64,000 nucleotides of DNA from Aquariibacter albus (GCF_014145335.1 NZ_JACIVI010000001.1:1-64000), one strand, 5' to 3'; counted from the stretch's first letter, positions 1-8,516 are shown. Notes: generated by a model not told the origin, from the letters alone. Program-made: numbers and translations.

Positions 1-152
1 CAGACGGAGAGCTCGGTGCCCGCGGCGGCGGCGAGCTGCTTGAGGCGGATGGCCGTGGCCAGGCCGGCCGGGCCGGCGCCGACGATGAGGACGTCGACGT
101 CGAGGGTGTCGCGCGGGCCGTGGGCTTGCAGCAGCGGGTCGGGGGTCTTCAT
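1..152 (-). CDS. etfQO: Electron transfer flavoprotein-ubiquinone oxidoreductase, N-terminal part (cut by window edge)
   Basis: Only the first 50 codons are in the window. They contain a Rossmann FAD motif (VLIVGAGPAGLATAIRLK) about 20 residues from the start, as in ETF-QO and related flavoproteins. The ATG overlaps the hutD stop by 4 bases (ATGA), and etfA and etfB lie just upstream on the same strand. This context makes ETF-QO, the membrane enzyme that passes ETF electrons to ubiquinone, the best reading. The C-terminal 4Fe-4S ferredoxin domain, which would prove it, lies outside the window. A geranylgeranyl-reductase-type flavoprotein is the main alternative. Confidence 0.75.
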   Translation of the reverse strand, partial: MKTPDPLLQAHGPRDTLDVDVLIVGAGPAGLATAIRLKQLAAAAGTELSV

Positions 153-799
153 GGGCGGGGGGCGTCGAGGGGGCAGGGGGCGATCGGGTCGATGGCCGCC
201 AGCAGCCAGCGGCTGGCGGGCGCCGCGGCCTGGAGGTCCAGCGGGCCGAGCGCGGCCAGCACGGCGGCCGGCAGCAGCAGGGCTTCGTCGGCGGCCAGCA
301 GCAGGGGCGGCACGCCGGCGGTGGCCTGCAGGCGCAGGCGGCCGGCGGCCACCAGCAGCAGGCGCCAGGCCCCGGCGGGCGCGGCGGCGTCCAGGCGGGT
401 CGGGCGCGGGCTCAGCCGGCCCTGCATGCGGTCGCGCTGCACCATCAGGTTGAGCACGCGGTTCGGCCCGGGGCCGTGCGTGCGGGCCTGGAGCGGCCAC
501 TCGCCGGGGAAGCGGATCGGGGTGTCGACGGGGGCGAGCCGCCGCTCGCCTTCCGGGCCGCTCAGCCCGAGGCCGGGGCCGTCGAGCAGAAGCGCATGGC
601 GCTCCAGGCCCGGGAAGGTGGAGAAGGGGCCGTCGACCTCGACCGTGGCCACGCTCAGCCGCCAGCGCGGTGCCGCGCGGTACTCGGAGGCCGGGTCGAC
701 CGCCAGCGTGCGGGTGCGGCCGCCGCCATTGCGCCAGGCTTCGTCGGGCTGCTCGGCCAGCCGCAGCGGCCGGGGCCAGGACAGGGCGGGGCCGGGCAT
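149..799 (-). CDS. hutD: HutD family cupin-like protein
   Basis: The 216-residue product carries the HutD signature near its N-terminus (WRNGGGRTR) and the family's length and Gly/Leu-rich beta architecture. HutD belongs to histidine-utilisation loci in Pseudomonas and Burkholderia, where it is thought to modulate flux; no enzymatic reaction is firmly known. I chose the ATG at 799; a GTG at 832 would add 11 Ala/Pro-rich residues. It sits between etfA and etfQO, an unusual place because no hutH, U, I or C is visible. With hutG nearby, it suggests that this operon handles N-formylglutamate or a related glutamate derivative. Confidence 0.75.
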   Translation of the reverse strand: MPGPALSWPRPLRLAEQPDEAWRNGGGRTRTLAVDPASEYRAAPRWRLSVATVEVDGPFSTFPGLERHALLLDGPGLGLSGPEGERRLAPVDTPIRFPGEWPLQARTHGPGPNRVLNLMVQRDRMQGRLSPRPTRLDAAAPAGAWRLLLVAAGRLRLQATAGVPPLLLAADEALLLPAAVLAALGPLDLQAAAPASRWLLAAIDPIAPCPLDAPRP

Positions 800-838
800 C
801 GCGGGCTCGGCGGGCGGCGCGGCGGGGCGCACCCGGGT

Positions 839-1780
839 TCAGGCCTGCGCCGGCAGGGCGGCCTTCAGGGCCGGCAGCACCTCGAAGAGGTCGCCGACCA
901 GGCCGAGGTCGGCCACCGAGAAGATCGGTGCGTCCGGGTCCTTGTTGATCGCGACGATCAGCTTCGCGTCCTTGATGCCGGCCACGTGCTGGATGGCGCC
1001 GGAGATCCCGGCGGCCAGGTAGAGCGCGGGCGCCACGGTCTTGCCGGTCTGGCCGACCTGGGTCTCGGCCGCGGCATAGCCGGCATCGACGGCCGCGCGC
1101 GAGGCGCCGACGGCGGCGCCGAGATGGTCGGCCAGGGCCTCGACCAGGCCCATGGCCTCGGCCGAGCCGACGCCGCGCCCGCCCGCCACGACGATGCGTG
1201 CCTGGGCCAGCTCGGGCCGGCTGCCGCCGACTGCGCTTCGGCCGAGCAGGCGGCTGCGCGGGTCGGCCGCGACGGCTGGCACCGCGCGGCAGGGCGCTGG
1301 CGCGGCGGCCGTGCCGCAGGGCGCGAAGGCGCTGGCCCGCAGGGTGGCGATCAGGCGTTCGCCCTGGGGCTGGACGGTGGCCAGCACCGCGCCGGCATAG
1401 AGCGGACGCACGCAGCGGTCGGCCTCAGGCAGGGCCACCAGGTCGGCGAGGAAGTTGTTGCCGAACAGCCCGGCCGCGCGGGCCAGGGCCGCGCGGTGGC
1501 CGAGGCCGTGGGCTGCCAGCAGGCGGCGGTAGGGCGCGCCGACCGCGTGCAGCTGGCGGGCCAGGGTTTCGGCGCGGGCCTCGGCCAGCGCGGGGGCGTC
1601 GGCACACAGCAGATCGCGCACGCCGGCCAGATGGGCCACGGAGGCGGCCACCGCCTCCAGGCCGTGGCCGACCAGCAGCAGGTCGACCGGCTCGCCCAGT
1701 GCGGCGGCGGCGCCGACGAGGCGGTCCAGGCCGGGATCGGCCTGCCGGCCGTCGTGGCCGACGAGGATCAGGGTGCTCAT
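839..1780 (-). CDS. etfA: Electron transfer flavoprotein alpha subunit
   Basis: The 313-residue product has the EtfA C-terminal FAD-binding motifs, including [15 protein letters not shown] and [10 protein letters not shown], and the usual length of about 310. With EtfB it forms the soluble heterodimer that carries electrons from flavoprotein dehydrogenases to ETF-QO. The ATG at 1780 follows the etfB stop by 14 bases. The gene is in a five-gene minus-strand operon: DAO flavoprotein, etfB, etfA, hutD, etfQO. A dedicated ETF within a dehydrogenase operon, rather than a housekeeping copy, implies that the DAO enzyme is ETF-linked and not an oxidase. Confidence 0.93.
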   Translation of the reverse strand: MSTLILVGHDGRQADPGLDRLVGAAAALGEPVDLLLVGHGLEAVAASVAHLAGVRDLLCADAPALAEARAETLARQLHAVGAPYRRLLAAHGLGHRAALARAAGLFGNNFLADLVALPEADRCVRPLYAGAVLATVQPQGERLIATLRASAFAPCGTAAAPAPCRAVPAVAADPRSRLLGRSAVGGSRPELAQARIVVAGGRGVGSAEAMGLVEALADHLGAAVGASRAAVDAGYAAAETQVGQTGKTVAPALYLAAGISGAIQHVAGIKDAKLIVAINKDPDAPIFSVADLGLVGDLFEVLPALKAALPAQA

Positions 1781-1794
1781 GGGGCGGGCTCCGT

Positions 1795-2556
1795 TCAGGC
1801 GGGGGTGGCCAGCGCCGGCAGGCGGCGCAGCTGCTCGATCAGGGTGGCGACATCCGGCACGCGCTGACCGGTGGGGCGGGCGGGAGGCTCGCCGGCCGCC
1901 AGCAGGCGGTCGGGGGCCGGACCGGCCTCGGCCAGCTCGGCGGCCGGCAGCACGGCGATCGGGGCCTTCTTGGCCTTCATCATGGCCGGCAGGGTGATGG
2001 CGCGCGGCTCGGCCAGGCGCAGGTCCGCGGCCAGCACGGCCGGCAGCTCGACGGCCAGGCGCTCGACGCCGCGGTCGCCGTCGCAGGACAGTTCCAGCGT
2101 CGTGCCCTTCACCGCCAGCGCGTGCACCGACAGGGCCTGCGGCCAGTCCAGCAGCGCGGCCAGCATGGGGCCGGTGGCGCCGAGGTCGTCGTCGATGGCC
2201 TGCTTGCCGCACAGCACCAGGCCCACGTCCTCGCGCCGCACCACGGCGGCCAGCAGCCGGGCGATGCCCAGCGGGTCCAGGGCCTGGCCGCCGGTGTCGA
2301 CCTGCACCGCCGCATCGGCACCCAGGGCCAGGCCGGTGCGCAGCACATCGTGCACGGCGGCATCGCCGCAGCTCAGCACGGTGACCTTGCGGGCGACACC
2401 GGCCGTGCGCAGGCGCAGGGCCTGCTCCAGCGCGACTTCGTCGAAGGGGTTCATCGACATCTTCAGGCCGCGGGTGTCGACCCCGGACCCGTCGGCCAGC
2501 AGCCGCACGCGGACGTAGGGATCCACCACCCGCTTGACGGGCACCAGGATGTGCAT
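1795..2556 (-). CDS. etfB: Electron transfer flavoprotein beta subunit
   Basis: The 253-residue protein starts [19 protein letters not shown], the conserved EtfB N-terminus, and continues with the [15 protein letters not shown] segment typical of AMP-binding beta subunits. It pairs with the EtfA product encoded directly downstream. The start at 2556 gives the standard family length. The upstream gap to the DAO flavoprotein gene is 34 bases, consistent with one transcript. Its expected role is to accept electrons from that dehydrogenase. Confidence 0.94.
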   Translation of the reverse strand: MHILVPVKRVVDPYVRVRLLADGSGVDTRGLKMSMNPFDEVALEQALRLRTAGVARKVTVLSCGDAAVHDVLRTGLALGADAAVQVDTGGQALDPLGIARLLAAVVRREDVGLVLCGKQAIDDDLGATGPMLAALLDWPQALSVHALAVKGTTLELSCDGDRGVERLAVELPAVLAADLRLAEPRAITLPAMMKAKKAPIAVLPAAELAEAGPAPDRLLAAGEPPARPTGQRVPDVATLIEQLRRLPALATPA

Positions 2557-2590
2557 GGGGTTCTCGCTCGGGAAGGAAGGAGGGGCGGGC

Positions 2591-3778
2591 TCAGGACACG
2601 GCGCCGACGCCGTACTTGCCGGTCAGCAGGCTGCCGGTGCGGAAGCGCTCGTGGGCATAGGGCTGCAGCGAGACATCGGTCGCCAGGCCCAGCGCGGCCT
2701 GCGCCAGCAGGCGGCCGACGCCGGGCGAGAGCTTGAAGCCGTGGCCCGAGAAGCCGTAGCCGACCGTCAGGCCCGGCACGTCGGGCAGGGCGCCGAGCAC
2801 CGGGTTCCAGTCCGGCGTCACGTCGTAGACCCCGGTCCAGGACGAGGCCAGGCCGGCCGTCTCGTAGCTGGGGAAGCGCTCGGCCACCTGGCTGCCGACC
2901 TCGACGATGGCGTCCATCGAGACCTCGCCCTGCTCGTTGTCGGGCGTGGCCAGCACCTCGCCGGCCGTGCCCTCGGAGACCAGCATCTGCTTGCCGCCAT
3001 AGCTGCGGCAATACAGCATGCCGGGCGAGCCCAGGTCCTTGAAGACCGGCATCTGGAAGGTGTAGGCCTCCGGGCCCTCCAGGGCCAGCACGGTGTGGCG
3101 CTCGGCCTTGAGCGGGGTGGGCACGCCGGTCCAGCGCTCGATGTCGCCCGCCCAGATGTTCTGCGTGCTGATGATGCGCGGTGCCTCGAAGCGCCCGACC
3201 GAGGTCTCGACGCCGAAGGCCCGGCCCGCCTCGTCGCGCAGCAGGGTCTGCACCTCGACGCCTTCGCGGATCTTCACGCCCAGGCGGCGTGCGGCGCGGG
3301 CGAAGCTGGTGGCCACCAGGTAGGCATCGGCGAAGCCGGCCTCGGGTTCGTAGCCGATCAGCGCGGCATCGTCGAAGCGGGCGATGGGCAGGCGGTCGCG
3401 GGCCGCGTCGCGGTCGATCAGCTGCACCTCGATGCCCTGGGCCTGCTGGCCCTCCAGCGCGCTGCGCAGGGCGGCCAGCTTCGGGCCCTCGGGCGCGGCG
3501 ATCAGGTAGCCGCAGTTCACCAGGCCGGCCGAGGCGTCCTCGTCCTCCAGGTAGCCGGCGAAGTCCTTGAAGATGCCCCAGGAGCGGCGCGCCAGCTCGA
3601 CGTTCTCGATCACCGAGTAATGGGTGCGCAGGATGCCGCTGGACTGCGAGGTGGTGCCGTTGCCGATCTGCGTGCGGTCCAGCACCAGCACGCGGCCGGC
3701 GCCGAAGCGGGCCAGGTGGTAGGCAACCGAGCAGCCGATCACACCGGCCCCGATCACGATGGCGTCGTAGCGTTCCAT
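2591..3778 (-). CDS. DAO-family FAD-dependent N-methyl amino acid dehydrogenase (SoxB/MgdA-like)
   Basis: The 395-residue protein has an N-terminal FAD motif (GAGVIGCSVAYHLA, residues 10-23), the DAO-type region TTSQSSGILRTHYS, and a C-terminal YGFSGHGFKLSPGVG motif typical of sarcosine oxidase beta, glycine oxidase and related amine dehydrogenases. Such enzymes oxidise secondary amino acids. A strong ribosome binding site (GGAGGG) precedes the ATG. It is first in an operon with its own ETF and ETF-QO and divergent from a LysR gene. I infer an ETF-linked dehydrogenase, possibly acting on N-methylglutamate, because the methylamine island nearby lacks mgdABCD. Sarcosine, N-methylproline or another N-methyl amino acid are possible substrates too; the sequence alone does not settle this. 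Confidence 0.8.
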   Translation of the reverse strand: MERYDAIVIGAGVIGCSVAYHLARFGAGRVLVLDRTQIGNGTTSQSSGILRTHYSVIENVELARRSWGIFKDFAGYLEDEDASAGLVNCGYLIAAPEGPKLAALRSALEGQQAQGIEVQLIDRDAARDRLPIARFDDAALIGYEPEAGFADAYLVATSFARAARRLGVKIREGVEVQTLLRDEAGRAFGVETSVGRFEAPRIISTQNIWAGDIERWTGVPTPLKAERHTVLALEGPEAYTFQMPVFKDLGSPGMLYCRSYGGKQMLVSEGTAGEVLATPDNEQGEVSMDAIVEVGSQVAERFPSYETAGLASSWTGVYDVTPDWNPVLGALPDVPGLTVGYGFSGHGFKLSPGVGRLLAQAALGLATDVSLQPYAHERFRTGSLLTGKYGVGAVS

Positions 3779-3868
3779 GCAAGCCCTCCAGCAGGCGTCA
3801 GAGATGTCGATGGCCGTCAGCCTAGGCGCCGGTCCGCGAGGGGATGAAAGCTGAAGCGATCACGATGC

Positions 3869-3887
3869 TCAGTTGAAGAATCACTGA
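3869..3887. promoter_or_regulatory. Candidate LysR operator between the DAO operon and the LysR gene
   Basis: A 5-9-5 inverted repeat, TCAGT-N9-ACTGA, lies in the 161-base divergent gap. LysR-type regulators commonly bind such interrupted dyads between their own gene and the divergent target. TGAA direct repeats at 3844, 3852, 3874 and 3885 surround it. No clear -10/-35 could be assigned. Confidence 0.4.
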
Positions 3888-3939
3888 AGCTGTGGCCCAC
3901 GGCTTGCACGGGGCCCAGCATCCATCGCCTGCTGCCGCC

Positions 3940-5013
3940 ATGTCTTCCACCCCTGCGCCGTCCCCCGCCCGCCTGCCCCCGACCGAAGGGGGCGGACCGC
4001 GTGGCGCGGCCGCCCGGGCCCTGCCCGATCTGCGCACGCTGGAAGCCTTCGTCTGCGTCTGCGAGTCCGGCTCCATGGCCGCCGCCGCCGTCCGCCTGGG
4101 CCTGAGCCAGAGCGCGATCAGCCAGTCCATCCGCGGCCTGGAGCAGCAGCACGGCCTGCAGCTCTTCGACCGCGAGGTGCGGCCCGCCCAGCCCACCCGC
4201 GCCGGCCGGCGGCTGCTGGAGCTGGCCCAGCCGCTCCTCAGCCAGGCCCGTGCACTGACCGAGCAGCTGCGCCAGAGCGCCCGGCAGGACTATGCGCAGA
4301 TCCGCCTGGGCTGCGTCGACTCCTTCGCCGCCACCGTCGGCCCGGCGCTGATCCGTGCGCTCTCCGGCACGGCGCAGCAGATGCAGCTGTGGTCCGGCCT
4401 GACGCCCGGTCTGGCCGCCCAGCTGCAGGGCCGCGAGCTGGACCTGGCCATCTGCACCGAGACCACGCTGGCCGACCCGCGCATCGCCCAGCGCCTGCTC
4501 TTCGGCGAGGCCTGGGTGGCCGTCTTCCCGCGCGGCGCGGCCGCCTGCCCGGCCGCAGCGCCCCAGGCCCTGGCCGAACTGCGCGGCTGGGCCGAATCCG
4601 CCGGCGGCCTGCCGCTGATCCGCTACAGCCAGCGCTCGGTCATGGGCCGGCAGGTCGACCGCTTCCTGCGCCACCTCGGCCTGGACACGCCGCGCCGCTT
4701 CGAATTCGACGCCACCGACCCGCTGCTGAGCCTGGTCGCGGCCGGCCTGGGCTGGGCCATCAGCACCCCGCTGTGCCTGTGGCAGTCGCGGGCCTGGCTG
4801 GACGGCGTCACCGTGCTGCCGCTGCCGCCCAGCCGCTTGGGCCAGCGCGAGTTCTTCCTGCTCAGCCATGCCGGCGAATGGGCCGGCCTGGACGAGGAGA
4901 TCCTGCGCATCACCCGCCAGGTGCTGCGCCACGAGGCCCTGCCGGCGCTCCGTGCCCTGATGCCGGCGCTGCCCGCCGACACCCTCCAGATCCCCGAAGC
5001 CCCCACGCCATGA
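3940..5013 (+). CDS. LysR family transcriptional regulator
   Basis: A 357-residue protein with a Pro/Ala-rich leader of about 30 residues, a winged HTH at about residues 31-90 (LRTLEAFVCVCESGSM, then SQSAISQSIRGLEQ), and a periplasmic-binding-like effector domain. The length is slightly above the family's usual 300 because of the leader. I chose the ATG at 3940; an in-frame ATG at 3892 would extend it further into the intergenic region. It overlaps hutG by ATGA and diverges from the DAO-etfBA operon, so it probably controls both in response to an amine or glutamate derivative. Confidence 0.9.
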   Translation: MSSTPAPSPARLPPTEGGGPRGAAARALPDLRTLEAFVCVCESGSMAAAAVRLGLSQSAISQSIRGLEQQHGLQLFDREVRPAQPTRAGRRLLELAQPLLSQARALTEQLRQSARQDYAQIRLGCVDSFAATVGPALIRALSGTAQQMQLWSGLTPGLAAQLQGRELDLAICTETTLADPRIAQRLLFGEAWVAVFPRGAAACPAAAPQALAELRGWAESAGGLPLIRYSQRSVMGRQVDRFLRHLGLDTPRRFEFDATDPLLSLVAAGLGWAISTPLCLWQSRAWLDGVTVLPLPPSRLGQREFFLLSHAGEWAGLDEEILRITRQVLRHEALPALRALMPALPADTLQIPEAPTP

Positions 5014-5819
5014 GCGAGCCCCTGATCCTCCCCACCCACCAGCTGCAGCGCGGCGAGGCGCCGCTGCTGATCTCCATCCCCCACCTGGGCACCGAACTGC
5101 CCGAGGCCTGGACGGCCGGCTTCAGCCCGGAGGCGCGCCGCCTGATCGACACCGACTGGCATCTGGACCGGCTCTACGACTTCGCGGCCGGCCTGGGCAT
5201 CACCGTGCTCGGCGCGCGCATCTCGCGCTACGTGATCGACCTGAACCGACCCGCCAGCGGCGAAAGCCTCTACCCCGGCCAGACCACCACCGGCCTCTGC
5301 CCGACCGAGACCTTCGAGGGCGTGCCGCTCTACCGCCCCGGCGCCGAGCCCGACGACGCCGAGCGCGCGCGCCGCATCCAGGCCTGCTGGCAGCCCTACC
5401 ACGCCGCCCTGCAGGACGAGCTGGCCCGCCTGCGCGCCCGGCATCCGCAGGTGCTGCTGTGGGAGGCGCATTCCATCGCCAGCCAGCGGCCGCGGCTCTT
5501 CCCCGGCCGCTTGCCGGACCTGAACTTCGGCACCAACGACGGCAAGTCCTGCGCGCCGGCCCTGCTCGATGCCGTGCTGGCCGCCCTGCCCAGCCCGGGG
5601 CCGGGCACCCCCAGCCATGTCGTCAACGGCCGCTTCAAGGGCGGCTACATCACCCGCCACTACGGCCAGCCGTCCAGCGGCGTGCACGCGATCCAGCTCG
5701 AAATGAGCCAGGCGCTCTACGTGGAAGAGGTCCCCCCCTTCCGTTTCCACGACGGTGCCCGCGCCACCCAGGCCCTGCTGAAGGGCCTGCTCGGCGCCGC
5801 CCTGGCCACGCTGGGCTGA
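5010..5819 (+). CDS. hutG: N-formylglutamate deformylase (N-formylglutamate amidohydrolase)
   Basis: The 269-residue product matches the FGase family in length and motifs: SIPHLGTELP near residue 22, TDWHLDRLYDFAAGLG, ARISRYVIDLNRP, and WEAHSIAS with the conserved Glu and His of this zinc amidohydrolase group. It hydrolyses N-formylglutamate to glutamate and formate. In histidine catabolism it follows HutF, but no hutF, hutI, hutU or hutH is visible. It is translationally coupled to the LysR gene and faces the DAO-etf-hutD operon. A separate job, such as deformylating a by-product of N-methylglutamate oxidation, is therefore possible. That is inference. Confidence 0.88.
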   Translation: MSEPLILPTHQLQRGEAPLLISIPHLGTELPEAWTAGFSPEARRLIDTDWHLDRLYDFAAGLGITVLGARISRYVIDLNRPASGESLYPGQTTTGLCPTETFEGVPLYRPGAEPDDAERARRIQACWQPYHAALQDELARLRARHPQVLLWEAHSIASQRPRLFPGRLPDLNFGTNDGKSCAPALLDAVLAALPSPGPGTPSHVVNGRFKGGYITRHYGQPSSGVHAIQLEMSQALYVEEVPPFRFHDGARATQALLKGLLGAALATLG

Positions 5820-5851
5820 GCCTGGGCGGCGGGCCGCCTCGGGCCTCGACG

Positions 5852-5872
5852 CAGGCTCAGGCCTTGAGCCTG
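5852..5872. terminator. Hairpin between convergent hutG and GNAT gene
   Basis: A perfect 8-bp inverted repeat (CAGGCTCA / TGAGCCTG) with a 5-base loop lies in the 65-base gap between two converging genes. It lacks a T-tract on either side, so it may act as a weak bidirectional terminator or be an interspersed palindrome. Confidence 0.4.
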
Positions 5873-5884
5873 TCGGGCCAGGCC

Positions 5885-6346
5885 TCAGTCCAGCAGGCAG
5901 CGCATCGGCCGCATCGGCGAGCCGTGGAAGCCCAGGCCGGCGTAGAAGGCCTGCGCGCGCAGGTTGTCGCCATCGGTCAGCAGCGTGATGCGGCGGCAGC
6001 CGTGCGCGCGGGCCGCGGCCTGCGCGGCCTCGACGAGCTGCCGTCCCAGGCCCTGGCCGCGGTGGCCGGGGCGCACGATCACGTCCTCCAGCCAGGCCAC
6101 CGGCGCACCCAGCGCGGTCGACACGCTGAACAGCAGGTTGACCATGCCGAGCACCTGGCCGTCGGCGCCGCGCGCCAGCAGCAGCCGGCCCAGCGCCGGC
6201 GTGGCCAGGATCTGCGCCAGGCCGCGCTGCGCGGCGGCCGGGTCGGGCCGGAACTCGGCCTCCTGCGCGAACAGCAGGCCGAGCAGCTCGACCAGGGCCG
6301 GCAGGTCGGCCGGGCCGGCGGCCTCGATGCGGGGCGGGGCGCTCAT
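5885..6346 (-). CDS. GNAT family N-acetyltransferase
   Basis: The 153-residue protein shows the acetyl-CoA binding signature of the GNAT fold (VIVRPGHRGQGLGRQLVEAA) and the C-terminal NLRAQAFYAGLGF motif. The substrate cannot be predicted. Its ATG overlaps the stop of the XRE-cupin regulator gene by 4 bases, so the two are co-transcribed. Coupling of an acetyltransferase with a cupin regulator of an amine operon suggests that it may acetylate an amine or amino acid intermediate, but this is only contextual. Confidence 0.88.
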   Translation of the reverse strand: MSAPPRIEAAGPADLPALVELLGLLFAQEAEFRPDPAAAQRGLAQILATPALGRLLLARGADGQVLGMVNLLFSVSTALGAPVAWLEDVIVRPGHRGQGLGRQLVEAAQAAARAHGCRRITLLTDGDNLRAQAFYAGLGFHGSPMRPMRCLLD

Positions 6347-6945
6347 TCGCTGGGCGTCGGGTAGACGATGACGGAGAGGAAGCGGATCGGGCACTTCACC
6401 AGCCGCTCCGGCCCGTGCGGCACGCTGCCCTGGAAGGTCAGCGAATCGCCCGGCTCCAGCAGGTAGACGCGGTCGCCGCTGCGGTACTCGATCTTGCCTT
6501 CCAGCATGTAGATGAACTCGGTGCCGGGATGGTGGAAGGTCGGGTAGCGCTGCGAGTCGTCGTCCATCGTGATCAGGAAGGGCTCGAAGCGCTTGACCGG
6601 GCCCTGGTCGTAGGCCAGCAGGTGGTAGGTGTGACCGTTCTTGGTGCCGCGACGCACCGTTTCCATGCCCTGGCCCTTCTTCACGTGCTGGGCGCTGCTG
6701 CCGGCCGCGTCGTACTTGCTGAACAGCATCGACATCGACACCCCCAGCGCCCGCGCGATGCGGGCCAGGCTGTCCAGGCCGGCGGACGTCTGGCCGGTCT
6801 CGATCTTCGACAGCATGCCGCGGCTGATGCCGGTCTGTTCCGAGACCTGCGCGAGCGTCAGCTCATGGCGCTGACGCACTTCGCGGATGGCCGCGCCGAT
6901 CGATTCCTCGAGCGGCAGGCCCGAGCTGTCCAGTCCCTTGTCCAT
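6343..6945 (-). CDS. XRE family regulator with C-terminal cupin domain
   Basis: This 200-residue protein has an N-terminal HTH_3 domain (about residues 15-75, with LTLAQVSEQTGISRGMLSKI and LARIARALGVSMS) and a C-terminal cupin (about 115-195, with FHHPGTEFIYMLEGKIEY and LEPGDSLTFQGSVPHGP). This is the PuuR/SutR-type architecture, in which the cupin senses a small metabolite. It diverges from gmaS-mgsABC across 185 bases containing a strong inverted repeat, so it very likely controls that operon and itself. The ligand could be methylamine, GMA, N-methylglutamate or glutamine. Confidence 0.93.
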   Translation of the reverse strand: MDKGLDSSGLPLEESIGAAIREVRQRHELTLAQVSEQTGISRGMLSKIETGQTSAGLDSLARIARALGVSMSMLFSKYDAAGSSAQHVKKGQGMETVRRGTKNGHTYHLLAYDQGPVKRFEPFLITMDDDSQRYPTFHHPGTEFIYMLEGKIEYRSGDRVYLLEPGDSLTFQGSVPHGPERLVKCPIRFLSVIVYPTPSE

Positions 6946-7017
6946 CCGTCTTCTCCGTGGCGAGGCCGGCGAAGTTTAGTGAGTCGGGCCACGTGGTGTA
7001 GTTTCACAGTAGGCATC

Positions 7018-7039
7018 ATGTTTGCTTCAAAGGAAACAT
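7018..7039. promoter_or_regulatory. Candidate operator of the XRE-cupin regulator upstream of gmaS
   Basis: A 22-bp dyad with 11-bp half sites ATGTTTGCTTC and AAAGGAAACAT. Nine of eleven positions are complementary and the outer six are perfect. It lies in the divergent gap between the regulator and gmaS, in an AT-rich patch within otherwise very GC-rich DNA. This is the expected size for a dimeric XRE protein site. Confidence 0.6.
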
Positions 7040-7130
7040 TATCGACCTGCCCGCACCGGCTCCGTGCATGGAGCCGCCGCCCCGGGGGCGGGTCGCCCCG
7101 GAACCCGCCCGACCAGGAGCTTCTCACCCC

Positions 7131-8516
7131 ATGAGCCTCAATCCCGCCGCCCCCGCCGGGGGCCCGCTGCCCGAGCCGCAGCGCTTCCACGACGTGGAGG
7201 CTGCCAAGGCCTACCTGCTGGCCCAGGGCGTGGGCTATGTGCTCGCGCAGTTCGTCGACATCCATGGCGTGGCCAAGGCCAAGTCCATGCCGGTCGCGCA
7301 TCTGGAGACCATGCTGAAGGAAGGTGCGGGCTTCGCCGGCTTCGCGATCTGGGGCGTCGGCATCGAGCCGCACGGCCCGGACTTCATGGCCGTCGGCGAC
7401 CTGAAGACGCTGAGCCTCGTGCCCTGGCAGCCGGGCCTCGCACGCATGGTCTGCGAAGGCCATGTGCACGGCGAGCCCTGGCCCTGCGACAGCCGCGTCG
7501 CGCTGCGCCAGCAGATCGCCAGGCTCAGCGCACGAGGCTGGACCCTGTTCACCGGCCTGGAGCCGGAGTTCTCGCTGCTCAGGCGCGGCGTCGGCGGCAC
7601 GCTGGAGCCCTGCGACCCGAGCGACACCCTGGCCAAGCCCTGCTACGACTACAAGGGCCTGTCGCGCACCCGCGTGTTCCTCGAACGCCTGTCGGATGCG
7701 ATGCGCAAGGTCGGCATCGACGTCTACCAGATCGACCACGAGGATGCGAACGGCCAGTTCGAGCTGAACTACACCTACGCCGACTGCCTGACCTCGGCCG
7801 ATCACTTCATCTTCTTCAAGATGGCGGCCAGCGAGATCGCGCACGAGCTGGGCCTGGTCTGCTCCTTCATGCCCAAGCCCTTCGCCAACCGGCCGGGCAA
7901 TGGCATGCACATGCACCTGTCGATTGGCGACGGCAAGCGCAACCTCTTCCAGGACAAGGACGATCCGCGCGGCCTGGAGCTCTCGACCCTGGCCTATCAC
8001 TTCCTCGGCGGCCTGCTGGCCCACGCCCCGGCGCTGACCGCGCTGTGCGCGCCGACGGTGAACTCCTACAAGCGCCTGGTGGTCGGCCGCTCGCTGACCG
8101 GCGCGACCTGGGCGCCGGCCTACATCAGCTACGGCGACAACAACCGCTCCAGCATGGTCCGCATCCCCAAGGGCCGGCTGGAGCTGCGCCTGCCCGACGG
8201 CTCGGCCAACCCCTACCTGGCCACGGCCGCGGTGATCGCCGCCGGCCTCGACGGCATCGAGCGCCAGCTCGACCCGGGCGCGCCGCGCAATGTGAACCTC
8301 TACGACTGGAGCGAAGCCCAGCTCAAGGAGGCCGGCATCGGCCTGCTGCCGCAGAACCTCAGCGCCGCGCTCGATGCGCTGGAGGCCGATCCGGTCGTCC
8401 GCGGCGCGCTCGGCCCCCTGGCCGGCGAGTTCCTCAAGCTCAAGCGCATGGAATGGCTGGAGTACATGCGCCACGTCTCCGACTGGGAGGTGAAGACCTA
8501 CCTGGAGTTCTTCTGA
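7131..8516 (+). CDS. gmaS: Gamma-glutamylmethylamide synthetase / type III glutamine synthetase (GlnT-like)
   Basis: A 461-residue glutamine-synthetase-family protein with the glutamate-binding [12 protein letters not shown] segment, the catalytic GLEPEFSLL, and [17 protein letters not shown] near the C-terminus. The length fits the GlnT/GMAS branch rather than GlnA (about 470 with a Tyr adenylylation motif). It ligates methylamine, or ammonia, to glutamate with ATP. The ATG at 7131 has a ribosome binding site (AGGAG) at about 7115; an upstream in-frame start is less likely. It is first in an operon with mgsABC, which is the diagnostic context for gamma-glutamylmethylamide synthetase in the N-methylglutamate pathway. 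Confidence 0.88.
   Translation: MSLNPAAPAGGPLPEPQRFHDVEAAKAYLLAQGVGYVLAQFVDIHGVAKAKSMPVAHLETMLKEGAGFAGFAIWGVGIEPHGPDFMAVGDLKTLSLVPWQPGLARMVCEGHVHGEPWPCDSRVALRQQIARLSARGWTLFTGLEPEFSLLRRGVGGTLEPCDPSDTLAKPCYDYKGLSRTRVFLERLSDAMRKVGIDVYQIDHEDANGQFELNYTYADCLTSADHFIFFKMAASEIAHELGLVCSFMPKPFANRPGNGMHMHLSIGDGKRNLFQDKDDPRGLELSTLAYHFLGGLLAHAPALTALCAPTVNSYKRLVVGRSLTGATWAPAYISYGDNNRSSMVRIPKGRLELRLPDGSANPYLATAAVIAAGLDGIERQLDPGAPRNVNLYDWSEAQLKEAGIGLLPQNLSAALDALEADPVVRGALGPLAGEFLKLKRMEWLEYMRHVSDWEVKTYLEFF

Noticed and set aside
149-5819. A histidine utilisation (hut) operon
   Set aside because: Only hutD and hutG are present; no histidase, urocanase, imidazolonepropionase, formiminoglutamate deiminase or HutC is visible.
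5863-5875. A 13-base sequence CTTGAGCCTGTCG shared with 26799-26811 as a dispersed repeat
   Set aside because: Only two copies were found, both inside separate hairpins; chance is possible in DNA of such skewed composition.
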